From contig DAIEHO010000080.1 of the NCBI GenBank assembly GCA_027353565.1, positions 1 to 9,521 of the forward strand: a stretch of 9,521 nt of DNA. Direction: 5' to 3'. Made by a program: the position numbers and the translations under genes. The notes below the pieces were generated by a model. It was not told the origin of the DNA, searched no databases, and saw only the letters and a list, made by a program, of their open reading frames with translations. The DNA comes from Propionibacteriaceae bacterium (GTDB lineage: Bacteria; Actinomycetota; Actinomycetes; Propionibacteriales; Propionibacteriaceae). Below, in pieces: positions 5,827-9,521 of this stretch. The stretch's first letter is position 1, and each line of letters starts with the position of its first letter.

Positions 5827-6726
5827 GTGGAGCAGACGAGGGACGAGCATTCCCCCCTGGACGACGCCAGGGAGGCGGTGGACCGGGTGAACGCCAAAGC
5901 GGGCCGGAATCTCCCGGCGGCGATCGGCGTCGGCCTGCTGCTGATCGCCTGGGTCGTGCTGTCCCTGCTGTACTTCGTGCCAGGGTTCGTGGTCCTCGTC
6001 GTCGTGTGCATCGTCTTCGGCACCATCGAGCTGCATCGTGCCCTGGTGATGCACGGCCGCGGCTCGTCGGCGATCGTCCCCGTCGCCGTCGGTGGTGGGC
6101 TCACAGCGATCGGTGCCTACTTCGCCGCCGGCAAGAGCGCCGAGGACACAGTCCTTCTCGTGATGGCACCGATGGCGTTCGCGTCAGTCGCGGCGCTCGG
6201 ATGGCGCCTGAGAGGCGGGCCTCTCCACTACGTACGCGACGCGTCGGCCAGCCTCCTGGGGATCGCGTACGTCACCCTCCTCGGCGCGTTCCTGCCACTG
6301 GCCTCGGGCGAGACGCACGGCAACCTCCGCATCGCAGCCATGACCCTGTGCGTCGTTGCGAGCGATGTCGGAGGGTACGTCGCGGGCGTGACCCTCGGGC
6401 GGCACAAGCTCGCTCCGGTGATCTCGCCGAAGAAGACATGGGAGGGGCTCGCAGGATCCCTGGTCCTGGCCATGGTCGTCGGGTGGCTCACAGTGGACCT
6501 GCTGCTCGGCGGACCGCTGTGGGCCGCACTGCTGTTCGGCATCGTCATGGTGCTCGTCGGCACTCTCGGCGACCTCGTCGAGTCGATGGTCAAACGCGAT
6601 CTCGGCATCAAGGACATGAGCGGATTCCTCCCCGGTCACGGCGGATTCCTCGACCGGATCGACTCCATCCTGTACACCGCTCCTGTCGGGTGGCTGCTGC
6701 TGCATCTGCTGGTGCCGAATGCCTGA
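5827..6726 (+). CDS. cdsA: Phosphatidate cytidylyltransferase (CDP-diacylglycerol synthase)
   Basis: Integral membrane enzyme that makes CDP-diacylglycerol and diphosphate from phosphatidic acid and CTP, the branch point for phosphatidylglycerol, cardiolipin and phosphatidylinositol. The family signature [11 protein letters not shown] followed by [10 protein letters not shown] (253-279) is intact, with the metal-binding Asp residues. SDVGGYVAG (179-187) and [12 protein letters not shown] (200-211) are also typical. About seven or eight hydrophobic segments can be seen, for example near 31-65, 84-101, 108-125, 142-160, 168-190, 212-228 and 232-250. The start is uncertain. The GTG at 5827, 5 nt after frr, has no good ribosome binding site and may rely on coupling. 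The GTG at 5887 (residue 21) follows AGGGAGG by 11 nt and would give [13 protein letters not shown]. The stop overlaps the rlmN start by 8 bp. Confidence 0.95.
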   Translation: MEQTRDEHSPLDDAREAVDRVNAKAGRNLPAAIGVGLLLIAWVVLSLLYFVPGFVVLVVVCIVFGTIELHRALVMHGRGSSAIVPVAVGGGLTAIGAYFAAGKSAEDTVLLVMAPMAFASVAALGWRLRGGPLHYVRDASASLLGIAYVTLLGAFLPLASGETHGNLRIAAMTLCVVASDVGGYVAGVTLGRHKLAPVISPKKTWEGLAGSLVLAMVVGWLTVDLLLGGPLWAALLFGIVMVLVGTLGDLVESMVKRDLGIKDMSGFLPGHGGFLDRIDSILYTAPVGWLLLHLLVPNA

Positions 6727-7879
6727 GCCCGGCCCGCTGCAGCTGAACTTCGCCGCTCCCAAGCGGGGGAAGCCTCCACGCCACTTCGCCGACCTCGCCC
6801 CGGACGAGCGGGCCTCCGCGGTGACCGATCTCGGCCTGCCGGCATTCCGGGCCAAGCAGCTCTCGACCCACTATTACTCCGGCCTCAGCGTCGACCCCCT
6901 GACGTGGACCGACTTGCCGTCCGGTCTTCGTGAACCGATCCGCGAAGCGCTGTTCCCACCGCTTCTCACCTACGTGCGCGATGTCTCGTGCGACGGCGGC
7001 GCCACGGTCAAGACGCTCTGGAAGCTGCACGACGGCACGCTGGTGGAGTCGGTGCTCATGAGGTACGGGCTGCGTCGCGACGGCACTCCCGGCTCGCACG
7101 GCGTGAGGTCGACGCTCTGCGTCTCCTCGCAGGCCGGGTGCGGCATGGCGTGCCCCTTCTGCGCGACCGGACAGGGCGGCCTGGACCGCAACCTCAGCAC
7201 CGCCGAGATCGTCGACCAGGTGCGTGCGGCGGCCGCATCCCTCGCCGCGGCGGAGATCCCCGGCGGCCCGGGACGGCTCAACAACGTGGTGTTCATGGGG
7301 ATGGGCGAGCCCATGGCCAACTTCAACGCGGTGATGAGGTCCGTACGGGCGATCACCTCGCCCGAACCCGACGGCCTCGGCATCTCGGCGCGTGGTGTCA
7401 CGGTGTCCACCGTCGGTCTCGTACCGCGGATCGACCAGCTGGCCGACTCCGGGATCCCCGTCACCCTGGCGGTGTCGCTTCATGCGCCCGACGACGAGCT
7501 GCGCGACACGCTCGTTCCGATCAACACACGGCACAAGGTCGCCGAGGTCGTCGACGCGGCCTGGCGGTACGCGGAGAAGACGAAGCGGCGCGTGTCCATC
7601 GAGTACGCGCTCATCAAGGACATCAACGACCAGGCCTGGCGCGCCGACCGGCTGGCGAAGGTCCTGCAGGCTCGAGGCGACTGGGGCTGGGTCCACGTCA
7701 ACCTCATCCCCCTCAACCCGACGCCTGGTTCCAAGTGGACCGCGTCCCGCCCGGAGGACGAGGCGGAGTTCGTCCGTCGTCTGGCCGACCACGGAGTGCC
7801 GGTGACCGTACGGGACACGCGCGGCCGCGAGATCGACGGAGCCTGCGGCCAGCTGGCGGCCAACGAACGGGACAAGTAG
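6719..7879 (+). CDS. rlmN: Dual-specificity RNA methyltransferase RlmN
   Basis: Radical SAM enzyme that methylates C2 of A2503 in 23S rRNA and of A37 in some tRNAs. In 386 aa the full catalytic set is present. The iron-sulphur cluster motif CX3CX2C is Cys141, Cys145 and Cys148 ([13 protein letters not shown]). Cys134 (TLCVSSQ) corresponds to E. coli Cys118, Cys376 ([11 protein letters not shown]) to the transiently methylated Cys355, and Glu110 (TLVESVLM) to the conserved Glu. SAM-binding elements GMGEPMANF (194-202) and SLHAP (253-257) are intact, as is NLIPLNP. It is RlmN rather than Cfr by context and by the normal N-terminal region. The ATG overlaps the end of cdsA and lacks a Shine-Dalgarno site, so translation is probably coupled to cdsA. 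The next gene converges on it. Confidence 0.96.
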   Translation: MPEPGPLQLNFAAPKRGKPPRHFADLAPDERASAVTDLGLPAFRAKQLSTHYYSGLSVDPLTWTDLPSGLREPIREALFPPLLTYVRDVSCDGGATVKTLWKLHDGTLVESVLMRYGLRRDGTPGSHGVRSTLCVSSQAGCGMACPFCATGQGGLDRNLSTAEIVDQVRAAAASLAAAEIPGGPGRLNNVVFMGMGEPMANFNAVMRSVRAITSPEPDGLGISARGVTVSTVGLVPRIDQLADSGIPVTLAVSLHAPDDELRDTLVPINTRHKVAEVVDAAWRYAEKTKRRVSIEYALIKDINDQAWRADRLAKVLQARGDWGWVHVNLIPLNPTPGSKWTASRPEDEAEFVRRLADHGVPVTVRDTRGREIDGACGQLAANERDK

Positions 7880-7899
7880 ACGAGGTCGGTTCCCCTGCT

Positions 7900-8439
7900 T
7901 CACGGCCGGCGCGAGAGCCGGGGGATGAGGAAGGGGGTTGTTCGCCTGTACTGCACGTACTCGTCCCCGAAGCGGGCCTCCAGCTCGCCCTCCTCGATCA
8001 CCTTCGCGTAGAGCAGCAGCAGGACGGCGAGCACCAGCACGAGCCCGATCGCCGACACCGACGCCAACCAGATGCTGAGGCCCAGGTAGCCGAGCACGGT
8101 TCCCAGGACCATCGGGTTGCGGCAGTACGTGAAGGGCGGCACCACCACCAGGCGCTGTGTCGGGATCATCGGGACCGGAGTTCCGTGGCCGATCCGCGCC
8201 TCGGCCAGGACGGCCCAGCTGGCGAGGACACCGCCGGCCACGATGAGCACCATCGCGACGACACGGACCGCCGTGCCCGCGGTGAGCGACGGCAGGCCCA
8301 GCGAACGATCGAGCCAGCGGCCGGCTGCGGCGATCAGCAGTGGCAGGCCTGCCAGGAAGATGCTTGCGGCCAGGACGAGGGTGACCACGAGCCGCCACGT
8401 GCTGGGTTCACGCCTCGCCCACTCCAGATACCTCTTCAT
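7900..8439 (-). CDS. Membrane methyltransferase, isoprenylcysteine carboxyl methyltransferase (ICMT/PEMT) family
   Basis: A 179-aa membrane protein with hydrophobic segments at about 17-39, 58-80, 109-126 and 127-146. The C-terminal half has the family pattern: GTPVPMIPTQRLVVVPPFTYCRNPM (read in two parts, GTPVPMIPTQ and PPFTYCRNPM, with Arg107-Asn108-Pro109), then Gly113, then EEGELEARFGDEY (149-161) and YRRTTPFLIPR (164-174). In the ICMT and phospholipid methyltransferase families these residues bind SAM and the polar substrate. Bacterial members have mostly unknown substrates (lipids, small molecules), so none is assigned. GAGG lies 7 nt before the ATG (8447-8450, minus strand). It converges with rlmN after a 20-nt gap, with no strong terminator between them. 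It is not part of the usual rpsB-rlmN block and looks like an accessory insertion beside it. Confidence 0.85.
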   Translation of the reverse strand: MKRYLEWARREPSTWRLVVTLVLAASIFLAGLPLLIAAAGRWLDRSLGLPSLTAGTAVRVVAMVLIVAGGVLASWAVLAEARIGHGTPVPMIPTQRLVVVPPFTYCRNPMVLGTVLGYLGLSIWLASVSAIGLVLVLAVLLLLYAKVIEEGELEARFGDEYVQYRRTTPFLIPRLSRRP

Positions 8440-8495
8440 GCCGTCGCCTCACCAGCAATCCTGCCCCTGAGCGGTCCTCGACGGAGGCGATGTAC

Positions 8496-8503
8496 GTGAT
8501 CAC
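8496..8503. promoter_or_regulatory. Short palindrome in the divergent ICMT/ABC interval
   Basis: GTGATCAC is a perfect 8-bp palindrome near the middle of the 129-bp interval between the two divergent genes. A second GATCA half occurs at 8528-8532. It might be part of an operator. The palindrome is short, no convincing -10/-35 pair was found around it, and chance is a fair explanation. Confidence 0.15.
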
Positions 8504-8568
8504 CGGCGCGAGCGGGCGAGTCGGCGGATCATGGGTTCACGAGGTCTCCCAGCGAACGAGGTCAGCTG

Positions 8569-9492
8569 ATGCCCGGACCACGACACGGAATTCCGACTGA
8601 GGCAGCGTCCGCGATCCTCTGCAGTGGTCTCACGAAGGACTACGGCCAGGGTCGCGGCCTCTTCGACCTGGACCTCGACCTGTCGCCCGGTGAGGTCTTC
8701 GGGTTCATCGGGCCCAACGGTGCGGGGAAGACCACCACGATCCGCCTGTTGATGGATCTCATCCGGCCGACCAGAGGCAGGGCGGATGTGCTCGGGATGG
8801 ACACCCACGTCGACAGCATCGCCATCAAGCGCCGGGTGGGCTACCTGCCGGGGGAGCTGCCGCAGTTCCCGGGGGCACGCGCTCGCCATGTGCTCGACCT
8901 CCTCTCGGGTCTTCGTGGGGGCGTCGACCCCGCGCGGATCCGAAGCCTTGCGGCACGCCTCGAGCTCGACCTCAACCGGAGGTACTCGGACCTCTCCCAC
9001 GGGAACAAGCAGAAGGTCGGGTTGATCCAGGCGTTCATGCACTCACCGGAGGTCCTGATCCTGGACGAGCCGACGATGGGGTTGGACCCATTGATGCAGC
9101 GGGAGTTCTGGCGTCTGGTCAAGGAAGCCGTGGGTGGAGGTGCCAGCGTCCTGCTGTCGTCGCACGTGCTGAACGAGGTCGAGCTCGGCTGCAACCGGAT
9201 CGGCCTCATCCGGCAGGGGCACCTGGTCAGGATCGGCTCGCTGGATGAGCTGCGGACGACCAGGGTGCATCGGGTCCAGGCGACCTTGGACCGACCCGCG
9301 GCGGCAGGACTCCTCGCCGGGCTCCCCGGAGTGTCCGACGTCGAGCTGCAGGGCAACAAGGTGAGCTGCGCCGTGCAGGGCTCCGTCGGCCCGCTCCTCG
9401 GCCGGCTCCTGGAGCACTCGGTGGTCGAGCTGGACAGCCGCGAGCTCTCGCTGGAGGAGGTGTTCCTCCATGAGTTCGAGCCCATTGCGTGA
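8569..9492 (+). CDS. ABC transporter ATP-binding protein (ABC-2 type exporter)
   Basis: Cytoplasmic ATPase of an export-type ABC system, 307 aa. Motifs in order: Walker A GPNGAGKT (48-55), GYLPGE (91-96) where many ABC ATPases have the Q-loop Gln, signature LSHGNKQK (142-149) in place of LSGGQ, Walker B VLILDEP (162-168), D-loop GLDP (171-174) and switch His199 in SSHVLNE. The GYLPGE and SxGNKQKVGLIQAFMH features mark a known subgroup of ABC-2 ATPases (drug or unknown-substrate exporters). A C-terminal domain of about 80 residues ends in LSLEEVFLHE, which is typical. No substrate can be assigned. The ATG has GAGG (8558-8561) 7 nt upstream. An alternative in-frame start near residue 16 would remove a weakly conserved N-terminus. 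The stop overlaps the next gene's proposed start, so ATPase and permease are probably co-translated. Confidence 0.93.
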   Translation: MPGPRHGIPTEAASAILCSGLTKDYGQGRGLFDLDLDLSPGEVFGFIGPNGAGKTTTIRLLMDLIRPTRGRADVLGMDTHVDSIAIKRRVGYLPGELPQFPGARARHVLDLLSGLRGGVDPARIRSLAARLELDLNRRYSDLSHGNKQKVGLIQAFMHSPEVLILDEPTMGLDPLMQREFWRLVKEAVGGGASVLLSSHVLNEVELGCNRIGLIRQGHLVRIGSLDELRTTRVHRVQATLDRPAAAGLLAGLPGVSDVELQGNKVSCAVQGSVGPLLGRLLEHSVVELDSRELSLEEVFLHEFEPIA

Positions 9493-9521
9493 GGGCGTTC
9501 TCGACTCTCGGTGCCCCAGCG
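9489..9521 (+). CDS. Start of a downstream gene, probably the ABC-2 permease (truncated by the window)
   Basis: GTG at 9489 overlaps the ATPase stop in a GTGA arrangement and reads MRAFSTLGAPA to the window edge. This resembles ABC-2 permease N-termini, which often begin MRAF followed by a short lead into the first membrane helix. A competing start is the ATG at 9470 in another frame. It has a very good GGAGGAGG 9 nt upstream (9453-9460) and reads MSSSPLREGVLDSRCPS. Only 11-17 codons are visible. The existence of a coupled gene is likely; its frame and product are inferred from context. Confidence 0.45.
   Translation, partial: MRAFSTLGAPA

Noticed and set aside
7880..7921. Bidirectional terminator between rlmN and the ICMT-like gene
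   Set aside because: Only a 5-bp CCGGC/GCCGG stem (7906-7921) was found, and it lies inside the end of the ICMT-like coding region. That is too weak to call.
6608..8398. 596-aa open frame on the minus strand opposite rlmN and overlapping the ICMT-like gene
   Set aside because: Its Arg/Gly/Pro-rich product resembles no family. RlmN and the methyltransferase, with clear motifs, account for the same DNA in other frames.

Overview
The window is a chromosomal core-gene segment from a high-GC Gram-positive bacterium (Actinomycetota). The sequence of S2 and the gene layout suggest Micrococcales, possibly close to Cellulomonadaceae, but that placement is by eye. The clues are GC-dominated third codon positions, frequent GTG starts, S2 and CdsA proteins of actinobacterial type, and the order M23 peptidase <- -> rpsB-tsf-pyrH-frr-cdsA-rlmN.

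Layout. Bases 1-208 hold no credible gene. They carry four degenerate 23-bp direct repeats (31-122) and a GC-rich hairpin at the xerC stop. On the minus strand lie a XerC-type tyrosine recombinase (209-1216) and, upstream of it, a secreted M23 protein with two M23 domains (1304-2239). The divergent interval 2240-2558 holds two DnaA-box-like sites, a probable sigma-70-type promoter for rpsB and a long leader rich in hairpins. The plus strand then runs rpsB (2559-3554), tsf (3591-4403), a strong 17-bp hairpin terminator (4434-4471), pyrH (4514-5221), frr (5264-5821), cdsA (5827-6726) and rlmN (6719-7879). A convergent membrane methyltransferase gene of the ICMT/PEMT type follows on the minus strand (7900-8439). 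The window closes with an ABC transporter ATPase (8569-9492) and the first codons of an overlapping gene, probably its permease.

How the genes work together. rpsB and tsf supply a ribosomal protein and the EF-Tu nucleotide exchange factor. pyrH makes UDP for RNA and cell-wall precursors. frr recycles ribosomes after termination. cdsA makes CDP-diacylglycerol for phospholipids. rlmN methylates 23S rRNA and tRNA. This is a growth-linked cluster. The gaps shrink along it (36 nt, 110 nt with a terminator, 42 nt, 5 nt, then an 8-bp overlap), which suggests an rpsB-tsf unit followed by a pyrH-frr-cdsA-rlmN unit. The ICMT-like gene and the ABC pair look like accessory genes placed beside the core block.

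No mobile element, CRISPR array, tRNA or rRNA was seen. The less ordinary features are the double M23 architecture, the 39-bp in-frame repeats in the S2 tail, the 23-bp iteron-like repeats, the DnaA-box pair upstream of rpsB, and the terminator/promoter overlap between tsf and pyrH.
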